NCBI RefSeq assembly: GCF_041925275.1
Contig: NZ_JBHEUZ010000001.1
Span: 434,001-498,000 of the forward strand
Reading direction: 5' to 3'
DNA: 64,000 nt
From: Parapedobacter pyrenivorans_A
GTDB lineage: Bacteria; Bacteroidota; Bacteroidia; Sphingobacteriales; Sphingobacteriaceae
Shown piece by piece: positions 36,546 to 44,257 of this stretch; the first letter of the stretch is position 1; each line of letters opens with the position of its first letter. The notes beneath the pieces were generated by a model. That model did no database searches. It worked only from the letters and a program-made list of their open reading frames with translations, and was not told the origin of the DNA. The position numbers and the translations under genes are program-made.

Positions 36546-38381
36546 ATGGATAGAAATACACTGACAGGTCTGGTTTTAATCTTTGTCATCATTGCCGGTT
36601 CCTTTTACCTATTGCAACCTTCTGACGAGGAAATAAAACGCGAACGCCAGTTGCAGGATTCGCTTGCCCGTGCCCGGGCGGGCATCGAAAATGTAACGCC
36701 AACCCCTACCGACACCTCCGGAACGGCAACGGCCGCTTCCACCATTGACTCCGCCTTGCTGAGCGGCCCCTTCGGCCAAGCCGTTGCCGGCGAAGAACGG
36801 ACCATCACACTCGAAAACGAGCATATCAAAACCACCATAAGCACGAAGGGCGGCCGGATCAAGTCGGTGGAGGTGAAGGATGAGAAAACATACGACGGGC
36901 AACCGCTGATGCTGTTTGAGGGCGAGCACAACAAATTCGGCCTCTTCTTCTCGGCTGCCGGGAAAAACATCATTACCAACGACCTGTACTTTACCACGGA
37001 TGGCAATAACGTACATGTGTCCGGTCAGGACTCGGCATCGGTGACATTCCGGCTGGCGTATGCTGCCGACAAATACATCGACTATATCTATTCCATACGC
37101 GGAGGCGACCACAACGTTGGTTTTACCATCGTAACCAAGGGCCTGCAGGATGTGGTAGCCCCCGCCGAAAAGCAATTGGTACTCAACTGGGAAGCAGCGC
37201 TTACGCAAAAGGAAAAAGACATGGACAGCGAGCGCCAGCGCTCTACGTTGTATTATGCCCATGCCGACAAAAACATAGACCATCTGAGCACGACCAAAGA
37301 CGACGAGGAGGACCTTGCCGAGCGGATTGAGTGGGTTTCCTTCAAGCAGCATTTTTTTTCCAATGTCTTGGTTTCTCAAAATGGCTTCGATGGAGGTAAG
37401 GTGAATGTGTATACCAGCGCCGATGCAGCAATAGTGAAGCTGTTTGCCGCCAATCTGCACCTGGACTTCAGCCGCCAGGACATCAACACGTATCCCATGC
37501 ACTTCTTCTTCGGACCCAACCAGTACAAGGTCTTAAAGGCACACGGGTATGGATTGGAAAAGCAAATCGATATGGGCTGGGGGCCTATGAAATGGATCAA
37601 CCGATTCATCACGGTGCCGGTTTTCAATTTCTTGGATAGTTTCAATTGGAGCTACGGATTGGTCATCCTCATCCTTACCCTATTGTTGAAATCGGTACTC
37701 TCGCCGCTTACCTACCGGTCGTACGTATCCATGGCCAAAATGCGGGTACTCAAGCCAGAGATGGACCAGATCAAGGAAAAGGTGGGGCAAGACAACCCCA
37801 CGCTGCTTCAGCAGGAATACCTCAAACTGTATAAGCAGGCGGGCGTAAACCCATTGGGCGGTTGTATCCCCATGCTCTTGCAGATGCCTTTTACCATTGC
37901 GTTTTTCTTCTTCTTCCCCAACCTGTTCGAACTGCGGGGTGAGAGTTTCTTGTGGGTAAAAGATCTTTCCACGTACGACTCGGTGATCAACTTTTCGCCG
38001 CTTCCAATCATTGGCATCGACCACATCAGTTTAATGTGTATCTTGATGACCGGTGCCACCTTGCTTTCTACGTGGTACAACAACTCCATTTCGGGCGCCG
38101 CCAATGCGCAGATGAAATACATCGGCTATTTCATGCCGTTGATCTTCCTCTTCGTGCTGAACAGCTTCCCGGCCGGGTTGAACTATTACTATTTCCTCTC
38201 GACGGTCTTTACCTTCGGGCAGCAGCTCGTTATCCGCCAAATGGTGAATGACGATAAAATCCTGGCCATCATCGAGGCAAACAAGAAAAAGCCGGAGGCA
38301 AAAAAGAAATCGAAATTCCAGCAGCGCATGGAAGACTACATGCGCCAGCAGCAGAATAATAAGCCAAAGGGCAAGAAATAA
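36546..38381 (+). CDS. yidC: Membrane protein insertase YidC
   Basis: Inserts and folds inner-membrane proteins with or without SecYEG. 611 residues: an N-terminal helix (about 6-22), a large periplasmic domain to about residue 350, and the conserved five-helix insertase core starting at LDSFNWSYGLVILILTLLLKS. The core includes KQAGVNPLGGCIPMLLQMPF and the late helix ending FPAGLNYYYFLSTVFTFGQQ. The C-terminal tail is strongly basic (KKKPEAKKKSKF), as expected for ribosome contact. Length fits the Bacteroidota form. Confidence 0.97.
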   Translation: MDRNTLTGLVLIFVIIAGSFYLLQPSDEEIKRERQLQDSLARARAGIENVTPTPTDTSGTATAASTIDSALLSGPFGQAVAGEERTITLENEHIKTTISTKGGRIKSVEVKDEKTYDGQPLMLFEGEHNKFGLFFSAAGKNIITNDLYFTTDGNNVHVSGQDSASVTFRLAYAADKYIDYIYSIRGGDHNVGFTIVTKGLQDVVAPAEKQLVLNWEAALTQKEKDMDSERQRSTLYYAHADKNIDHLSTTKDDEEDLAERIEWVSFKQHFFSNVLVSQNGFDGGKVNVYTSADAAIVKLFAANLHLDFSRQDINTYPMHFFFGPNQYKVLKAHGYGLEKQIDMGWGPMKWINRFITVPVFNFLDSFNWSYGLVILILTLLLKSVLSPLTYRSYVSMAKMRVLKPEMDQIKEKVGQDNPTLLQQEYLKLYKQAGVNPLGGCIPMLLQMPFTIAFFFFFPNLFELRGESFLWVKDLSTYDSVINFSPLPIIGIDHISLMCILMTGATLLSTWYNNSISGAANAQMKYIGYFMPLIFLFVLNSFPAGLNYYYFLSTVFTFGQQLVIRQMVNDDKILAIIEANKKKPEAKKKSKFQQRMEDYMRQQQNNKPKGKK

Positions 38382-38395
38382 GCTCGGCACAAGGC

Positions 38396-38425
38396 CTTCG
38401 GCATACTTTTTAAGGCATGCCGAAG
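38396..38425. repeat. Inverted repeat between convergent yidC and oxidase accessory gene
   Basis: CTTCGGCAT and ATGCCGAAG form a perfect 9-base-pair hairpin around a 12-base loop. It includes the last codons and stop of the minus-strand gene. No T run follows on either strand, so it is not a classical terminator. Confidence 0.5.
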
Positions 38426-38814
38426 TAGCGGAAGAGGTAATAGAGCGCCCAACCCACGAAGGCAATGATAAGCACCCACACCCACGAGGGGATACTCTGC
38501 GGTGTCTCGCTGCCTTCGATAAGGAACGACCGCTGGTCACCTTTGCCATATGCGTTGACCATGATTGGGACGACCCCATCCACCACCGCATCTTCTGTTA
38601 TTCCTTCCACGTCAATGGCGGGGCCATTGCGCACAACGAACGGAATGATGCGGATGCCCTCTTTGCCCGTAGGATCTTTGCCTACTATCTTCAACGTGTG
38701 TGGACCATCCACCAGTTTCTTGGTATCCAGTTCGAAATTGATGGGTGACATCACTTCCGCTATCGGTTGCGGATGGTCGTCCATAAAAATACGTATCTTG
38801 CTCTTACTTTCCAT
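38410..38814 (-). CDS. cbb3-cluster accessory protein, Ig-like domain with C-terminal anchor
   Basis: 134 residues from the ATG at 38814. There is no signal peptide; a beta-rich domain of about 95 residues (LVDGPHTLKIVGKDPTGKEG, then VVPIMVNAYGKG) resembles an immunoglobulin-type fold of redox-complex subunits, and one membrane helix at about 108-128 (WVWVLIIAFVGWALYYLF) ends the protein. It starts two bases after the previous gene's stop and closes the oxidase operon, so a structural or assembly role in the oxidase is inferred. I know no assigned function. Confidence 0.78.
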   Translation of the reverse strand: MESKSKIRIFMDDHPQPIAEVMSPINFELDTKKLVDGPHTLKIVGKDPTGKEGIRIIPFVVRNGPAIDVEGITEDAVVDGVVPIMVNAYGKGDQRSFLIEGSETPQSIPSWVWVLIIAFVGWALYYLFRYFGMP

Positions 38815-38816
38815 AA

Positions 38817-39101
38817 TCAATCAAGGTCTAATATACTCCGTTTGATGTGGTTGGGTGTATCCTCACCGGGACGCAACAGCCATTTCATGGAATAGTACAA
38901 TGTAATCGCTACGATGATCGTTATCACGCCCACAATGAGGTAATCCCAGTTGCTATCCGGCCCGGCGCCATGCGTTACCCCCCGCAGTACTTTCGGTTGC
39001 TGCTTTTCGCAGACCGGGCAGGCCCAGCCTACGGCTGCGATGCATAGCAGCAGCAAGGTGAGTATCGTGGCCTTGGCGTTGTCTCGTCTCGTCGTTTCCA
39101 T
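38817..39101 (-). CDS. cbb3-cluster small membrane protein with CPVC motif
   Basis: 94 residues with an N-terminal signal-like helix (about 12-27), a C28-P-V-C31 pair directly after it (ACPVCEKQQP), a short extracytoplasmic segment and a second helix (about 52-71), with a cytoplasmic tail. The CxxC at the membrane surface could bind a metal such as copper or take part in thiol chemistry during oxidase assembly; this is inference. It starts 11 bases after the CcoO-type gene and is followed within two bases by the next gene. Confidence 0.78.
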   Translation of the reverse strand: METTRRDNAKATILTLLLLCIAAVGWACPVCEKQQPKVLRGVTHGAGPDSNWDYLIVGVITIIVAITLYYSMKWLLRPGEDTPNHIKRSILDLD

Positions 39102-39112
39102 CGTTCTCCGTG

Positions 39113-40117
39113 TTATTCATCGGCGCCCTGCGCCAAAAAGTCCATCATCTCCTTAATTTCGGCCTCGGTCACCGTTGTGCCTGCATTCCCCCAGCTTGTG
39201 CGCTCATGGTTAATGATAGCCGCCACTTCGGCCGGGGTAAGTTCCATCATGGTGCCAATACCGGGCATCGCCGCAAATTCGGGCCGCGCATCATACCCGT
39301 TCATGATAATGTCTACATAAAGTTCCAGGTCATCCCCACCCACCACGTTGCTCCCTTTGAGCGAGGGGAACGCGCCCGGCAGCCCCTCGCCATTGGCTTG
39401 GTGGCAGCTTTGGCAATGGGTAGCATACAGCAACGCGCCATCCAGACCGCCACCCTCGTCGGCTGCCGCTGCTTGGGCAGCCGCCCGGGCATAGAGGAAC
39501 TCGGGCGACGGCCTGCCATCGGGCAGCGGTACCTGCCTGAGGGATTGCAGGTAGGCCACCAACTGCAAGGCCTCTTCCGTTGCCACCACTTTCCCTTTGC
39601 CGTTCTTGAGATATGCCTCGGGCACATTGACCACCACATCGCCGTCGGCAGGATACGCCTTGTATTCAAATAACCAAGGGTATGCCGGCATGATCGAGGC
39701 TTCTACCACGATACGCGGATTAAAGAGGTGCACTAAATTCCATTCCAAGCTGGGCTGGCGGTTGCCCACGTCGGTAAGGTCGGGTCCGGTACGTTCCGTG
39801 CCCATCAGTGTGGCTGTGTTGCGCCAAGCATCCGTACGTACGATCCCGGCATAGTCGGCCGCCACACTTGGCCGCTTGCCCCACGGCCTATCCATAGCTA
39901 CGTTGCGCACCTGCTGGGTATGGCAGGCTACGCAGCCATTGGCAATGAAGACCGATTTCCCTTTTCCGGCTGCTTCGCTGAGCGGCTCATGTCCCGGTAA
40001 AGGCGCATTTTGACGCTGGTTATGAAGCGCTGGCAGGATAGCCACAAACAGCGTGAGCACGAAGAACAGCAAAAATGCGGTGGTAAATAGCTTTCTATGG
40101 TCGTTAAAAAATTCCAT
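39113..40117 (-). CDS. ccoO: cbb3 oxidase CcoO subunit fused to a second cytochrome c domain
   Basis: Membrane-anchored cytochrome c that feeds electrons to the catalytic subunit. 334 residues against about 200-240 for usual CcoO. An N-terminal helix (about 10-31) anchors it. The CcoO domain has heme site C62-VACH-66 in GCVACHTQQVRNV and the Met ligand in SIMPAYPWLF. After about residue 215 an extra cytochrome c domain has C235-QSCH-239 and its Met in AAMPGIG. The second domain may stand in for the diheme CcoP, which is not found nearby. Second gene of the oxidase operon. Confidence 0.92.
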   Translation of the reverse strand: MEFFNDHRKLFTTAFLLFFVLTLFVAILPALHNQRQNAPLPGHEPLSEAAGKGKSVFIANGCVACHTQQVRNVAMDRPWGKRPSVAADYAGIVRTDAWRNTATLMGTERTGPDLTDVGNRQPSLEWNLVHLFNPRIVVEASIMPAYPWLFEYKAYPADGDVVVNVPEAYLKNGKGKVVATEEALQLVAYLQSLRQVPLPDGRPSPEFLYARAAAQAAAADEGGGLDGALLYATHCQSCHQANGEGLPGAFPSLKGSNVVGGDDLELYVDIIMNGYDARPEFAAMPGIGTMMELTPAEVAAIINHERTSWGNAGTTVTEAEIKEMMDFLAQGADE

Positions 40118-40147
40118 CTCCTATTGAAGTATTAAGGGGTATGTCGT

Positions 40148-42256
40148 CTATTCGCTGAGTGAATCCTGGCTGGCATGCTGGATGGCCGTTTCCCCGATGT
40201 CGAGCGCTTCCCTGTCCACCGATAGCATCTTATACATGTTGTAGGCAAAAAACAGGTGTGCCAGCCACATGAGGCTCCCCCCGATGGCACGCCAGAGCCA
40301 GTAGGGCATCATAAACGCAACGCTTTCTATAAACGGCTTGCCATCCATCCACATCAGCCCTTTGAGAGTGCTGCCGTACATCAACGGAACGGTATAGAAG
40401 AGGAGCCCGATCAGCGCCATCCAGAAATGGGCACCCACAGTAGGTTGCGGTGCCTCCCGGCCGGTAAGCCGCGGCACCAGCGCGTATATAGCCGCCCACA
40501 GGAAGAAACTGATGATGCCATACATGGTGAGGTGTGAGTGTGCCACGGTAAAATCGGTGAAATGCCATAACAGGTTGGTGTACCGGAAGGCCTCGGCCGT
40601 GCCTTGCAACGATCCGGTAAAGTAAAAGATAATACCAATGAGGAAGAACGGAAGGGTATAACTGTCTTTGATCTTATACCAGCCGCCCTTAAAGGTGAGC
40701 AGGAAGTTGGCTGTGCCGGCCACCACCGGGATAACCATGCCCATGCTACCCACAATGGCCACCGTTTGTAACCACCAAGGGATAGCACTGAACACGAAGT
40801 GGTGGGTACCGATGAGCGTATAAAAGAGAATCTGTGTCCAGAACGCCAGGATGCCCAAGCTATAGGAATAGATGGGCCTATTCAATTGCTGGGGCAGGAA
40901 ATAGTACACTACCCCCAGCATGAACAGCATAAACCACATCCCTACCCCCTGGTGCATGTAATACCCCTGGATGATGGTTTCGCCCAGGCCGTTTTGCCAC
41001 CAAGGGATGTAGGCCACGATGGAAATGACCAACGCAAAAATTACGGCGGAGATGATGTACCAATTGGAAATATAAATCTCGCGGGTGGTCCTCTTGGCCA
41101 CCGTTTTCAAGTAATTGATCAAAGTGAGCACCAACCCGACACCGAAAAGCAGCATAATAGGCCATATATACTCACGGTATTCACCACCGCCGTTGTTGAT
41201 GCCGGCCATGAGCGACAACGACCCCAGTATAACCGCCGCGTTGATGAGGTAAAACGAATACCATCCCATTTTGAGGCTGGCAATGGCCACGTTGCTTACA
41301 CGGGGTACTACGTAGTACCCCAGGCCGATCATGGCCAGGGAAGCCCAGCCCCAAAAGACGGCGTTGGTATGCACCGGCCTCAAGCGACCAAAACTCAGCC
41401 AGCTCAACTGGTCAGCATCCGGGGCCACAAACTTAATGCCCAAGTATTGGCCCACGGTGGTTCCGAAAAGTAGCCAGCACGTGGCGGCTACCAGGTACCA
41501 TACAATCAGTTTGCGGAGCTGCGGATCGATGTTGGGTCGCCGTTGGGCCTTTTTTTTCACGGCAACGAAAGGGAGCCCTGAGTTTTCGCGGATGCTGATG
41601 ATGCCCAACCGGTCGGCGGGCACTTCCGGCCCGGAAAGCTCCGTATCGGTCAGCCGGTAGTCCAGCGCCTGTTTACGTTCCACCAACGCACGCTCGGCTT
41701 CCTCTCCATCCACGTTGCGCAGGTATGCCGCAAACTCGTCGGCCTCGGCCATATCCATCTTCCGCCGGTACCGTTTCAGCATGCGCGATGCCTTGCCCAC
41801 CATGATTGCGAATCCTACCAGGATGGGGATGAGCAGCAGTACGACCGTGATGATGATACCTGCTTGCCCCAGCAGCGGCTCCCCCTCACCGGTGGGCTGA
41901 GCCCATGAGGCCAAGCCGCAAGAGGACAAACATAAGGTGAGCAACGTTTTCCGTTTGCGGATCATCGTGATGAGCCGTCCAAGTTGATGGGTATCCAATT
42001 GCTGGATGTACTTGCGGTATCCGGTCCTGCTGGCTGTGCGCCTGCGGTCCGCTACCTGTTTGATGGTTTCGATACGGTGCAGCAGCCAAATGGCAAAGAG
42101 TAGCATGGCAATCAATAACAACAGCGAGAGCAGGACAATCACTTCCGTACGGTCGAATGTGAACAAGAAGGGACGCATCTCCCCTTGGGCGAAAAGCAGC
42201 ACCGGAGATAATACCAATAGCGCAATACCCGTAAACAATGATGAGGTCTTTATCAT
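40148..42256 (-). CDS. ccoN: cbb3-type cytochrome oxidase catalytic subunit with long N-terminal extension
   Basis: Reduces O2 to water and pumps protons. 702 residues from the ATG at 42256, against about 475 for usual CcoN. The heme-copper core starts near residue 235, with low-spin heme His H296 (RPVHTN), copper ligands H435 (YYMHQGVG) and H485-H486 (GTHHFVF), and H573/H575 (VAHSHLTMYG) for the hemes. The first ~235 residues hold two units, each a signal-like helix ending in AQ, a short loop, a second helix and a basic or charged stretch. It follows the Rrf2 gene by 62 bases. Confidence 0.94.
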   Translation of the reverse strand: MIKTSSLFTGIALLVLSPVLLFAQGEMRPFLFTFDRTEVIVLLSLLLLIAMLLFAIWLLHRIETIKQVADRRRTASRTGYRKYIQQLDTHQLGRLITMIRKRKTLLTLCLSSCGLASWAQPTGEGEPLLGQAGIIITVVLLLIPILVGFAIMVGKASRMLKRYRRKMDMAEADEFAAYLRNVDGEEAERALVERKQALDYRLTDTELSGPEVPADRLGIISIRENSGLPFVAVKKKAQRRPNIDPQLRKLIVWYLVAATCWLLFGTTVGQYLGIKFVAPDADQLSWLSFGRLRPVHTNAVFWGWASLAMIGLGYYVVPRVSNVAIASLKMGWYSFYLINAAVILGSLSLMAGINNGGGEYREYIWPIMLLFGVGLVLTLINYLKTVAKRTTREIYISNWYIISAVIFALVISIVAYIPWWQNGLGETIIQGYYMHQGVGMWFMLFMLGVVYYFLPQQLNRPIYSYSLGILAFWTQILFYTLIGTHHFVFSAIPWWLQTVAIVGSMGMVIPVVAGTANFLLTFKGGWYKIKDSYTLPFFLIGIIFYFTGSLQGTAEAFRYTNLLWHFTDFTVAHSHLTMYGIISFFLWAAIYALVPRLTGREAPQPTVGAHFWMALIGLLFYTVPLMYGSTLKGLMWMDGKPFIESVAFMMPYWLWRAIGGSLMWLAHLFFAYNMYKMLSVDREALDIGETAIQHASQDSLSE

Positions 42257-42318
42257 ACCCAACTTAAAATATATTAATACCTTTTTGTCCTTTATAGGTA
42301 CAAAAAAACAACTGCTGA

Positions 42319-42753
42319 CTAGTCGCGCTTGAGGAACGTCAATCTATTCTCCAACTCTTCCGTAAATGAGCTGAGCTTTGCCCCTTCGAGCATATGGCGC
42401 ATTTCTTCGCGGATGATCTTGAACTGGTAATGGATGGGGCACGGCTTGGCCTCGGAGCATTGCTTGAGTCCCAGCCCGCAACCCGAAAATATCTTGTCGC
42501 CATCCACTGATTTCACAATGCTGGCCAAGGAGCCTTCGAGTAACTTTTCGTCTAGGAAAAACCCGCCATTGGGCCCTTTGGTAGACAGCACCAATCCTTT
42601 GCGGCTCAACTCCTGCAATATCTTGGCGATAAACGATTCGGGCGAATCAATCTCTTTACTGATTTCCTTGATGCCGGCTTTTTCGCCAGCCTTAGACCGC
42701 TTGGCAATGAAAATCATCGCCCGGATTGCATATTCACACGTTTTTGAAAACAT
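42319..42753 (-). CDS. Rrf2-family Fe-S transcription regulator
   Basis: 144-residue DNA-binding regulator. The winged helix lies in the first 65 residues (CEYAIRAMIFIA, SPESFIAKILQELSRKGLV, KGPNGGF). Three cysteines, C92, C99 and C105, in the spacing CX6CX5C (GCGLGLKQCSEAKPC) match the cluster ligands of IscR/NsrR/RsrR-type members, so it probably senses oxygen, nitric oxide or Fe-S status. It is the first gene upstream of the cbb3 oxidase genes, on the same strand, and likely controls them and itself. The trigger is inferred. Confidence 0.92.
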   Translation of the reverse strand: MFSKTCEYAIRAMIFIAKRSKAGEKAGIKEISKEIDSPESFIAKILQELSRKGLVLSTKGPNGGFFLDEKLLEGSLASIVKSVDGDKIFSGCGLGLKQCSEAKPCPIHYQFKIIREEMRHMLEGAKLSSFTEELENRLTFLKRD

Positions 42754-42772
42754 CTATCACGCTATTGCGGAG

Positions 42773-42803
42773 CAAATATACGAAACAATAAATAAAAGAC
42801 AAA
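42773..42803 (-). promoter_or_regulatory. Promoter of the rrf2-cbb3 cluster
   Basis: On the minus strand TTTG (42803-42800), 19 bases, TATATTTG (42780-42773), an excellent consensus match 20 bases before the regulator ATG. Confidence 0.75.
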
Positions 42804-42837
42804 AAACTCTTTTTCATATTTTTTTACCGGGCGCTGT

Positions 42838-44187
42838 TTAGACAAACGCACTGAATCCGGTAATGGATCTACCCACGATCAGCGAATTGATTTCCTTGGT
42901 TCCTTCGTAGGAGTAAATGGCCTCCGCATCGGCCAGGAAACGGGCTACGTCATATTCAAGCAAGATACCGTTGCCCCCCATCACCTCCCGGGCCTGGCTT
43001 ACGATATCGCGTGTACGGAGCGTGCAGAATACTTTGGCCAACGATGCATGCTCATCGCGCAGCATGCCGGCATCCTGTAGTTCCGACAGGCGGTACACCA
43101 ATGTCTGCATGGCCGTGAGGTTGGATAGCATTTCAACGAGATGGTTCTGTATCAGTTGGAATGATGCGATCGGCTTGCCAAACTGCTTGCGCTTGCGGGT
43201 ATAATCGAGGGCATTCTCATAAGCGCCCCGTGCGCAGCCCACGGCCATCCAGGCCACCCCCGCCCGGGTAAGTTGCAGCACCTTGGCCGTGTCTTTGAAT
43301 GAATGGGCATGTTGCAATCGGTCGTTTTCTTCCACTAAACAATCCGTCATCGTAATCAATCCGTTCTGCACAATCCGCAGGGCCATCTTTCCTTTTATCT
43401 TCTCCACTTCAAAACCGGGGGTACCTTTACGCACCAGAAACCCTTTCACCTCGCCATCCGCCACATCCTTGGCCCAGATGACGGTTACATCGGCAAATGT
43501 GGCATTCCCAATCCATTTCTTCTGGCCATTTAGCAGCCATCCTTCCGCTGTTTTGCGGGCCGTTACGGTAAGTCCACCCGCGGCACCCGACCCTACCTCG
43601 GGCTCGGTGAGGCCGAAAGCGCCGATCAGTTTCATCTGCTGCATAGCCGGCAGCCATTCCCGCTTCTGGGCATCGGAGCCGCAGAGGTATATCGATCCCA
43701 TTGCCAGGCCGCTCTGCACACCGAAGAAGGTGGCCACCGACGCATCCACGCGGGCAATCTCCATAGCAATGATTCCTTCCATCAGCGATGATTTACCGGC
43801 ACAGCCGTACCCTTCGTAGGTAAGACCGCAGATGTCCAACTGGGCCAACTTGGGGATGATCTCGAAAGGAAACTCGTCCCGTAGCCAGTAGTGGTTTACC
43901 AACGGCCGTATTTCGCGTTCCATAAAGTCGCGTACCTTCAGTTGCAGTGCGCGATCTTCGTCGTTCAAGCGCATGTGCAGCTCGTAGAAGTCGCCGTTGA
44001 TCGGCGGCAATTCCCGTTTCGGCTGGCTCCCCCCGAGCATTTTCATCAGCCCATTGAGTTGCTTTTCGTCCAATTTGGAAAACGCATCCATCACCTTTGG
44101 CAGGTCCACTTTTCTCGAAAGTTTATCCAATTGCTCAAAATCGATGCTTTTGAACAGCTGGTACGCTTTTTTTACTTTTGAAAACAT
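42838..44187 (-). CDS. Acyl-CoA dehydrogenase, glutaryl-CoA dehydrogenase-like
   Basis: FAD enzyme that oxidises an acyl-CoA at the alpha-beta carbons. 449 residues, about 50 longer than usual because of an N-terminal helical extension (residues 1-60). Family signatures are GAFGLTEPEVGSG, WLLNGQKKWIGNATFADV, RKQFGKPIASFQLIQNHLVEM, and the C-terminal catalytic Glu in IYSYEGTKEINSLIVGRSITG, the pattern of the glutaryl-CoA dehydrogenase group. It is 58 bases after the carboxylase beta gene, suggesting a shared amino- or fatty-acid breakdown route. Substrate not certain. Confidence 0.92.
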   Translation of the reverse strand: MFSKVKKAYQLFKSIDFEQLDKLSRKVDLPKVMDAFSKLDEKQLNGLMKMLGGSQPKRELPPINGDFYELHMRLNDEDRALQLKVRDFMEREIRPLVNHYWLRDEFPFEIIPKLAQLDICGLTYEGYGCAGKSSLMEGIIAMEIARVDASVATFFGVQSGLAMGSIYLCGSDAQKREWLPAMQQMKLIGAFGLTEPEVGSGAAGGLTVTARKTAEGWLLNGQKKWIGNATFADVTVIWAKDVADGEVKGFLVRKGTPGFEVEKIKGKMALRIVQNGLITMTDCLVEENDRLQHAHSFKDTAKVLQLTRAGVAWMAVGCARGAYENALDYTRKRKQFGKPIASFQLIQNHLVEMLSNLTAMQTLVYRLSELQDAGMLRDEHASLAKVFCTLRTRDIVSQAREVMGGNGILLEYDVARFLADAEAIYSYEGTKEINSLIVGRSITGFSAFV

Positions 44188-44216
44188 AATTTTTGTTTTT
44201 CTGCTGTTTGCTTAAA

Positions 44217-44257
44217 TCTATGTCTCTTGTCTATCGTCTCATATCTCACGTCTGTAT
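44217..44257. repeat. Heptameric repeat array across the carboxylase stop codon
   Basis: Five consecutive 7-base units with the core TCT: TCTCTTG, TCTATCG, TCTCATA, TCTCACG, TCTGTAT, preceded by TCTATG. The minus-strand stop codon at 44246-44248 lies inside the array. Confidence 0.75.

Noticed and set aside
36609..37502. 297-codon minus-strand open frame
   Set aside because: Antisense to the well-supported yidC gene; no domain features.
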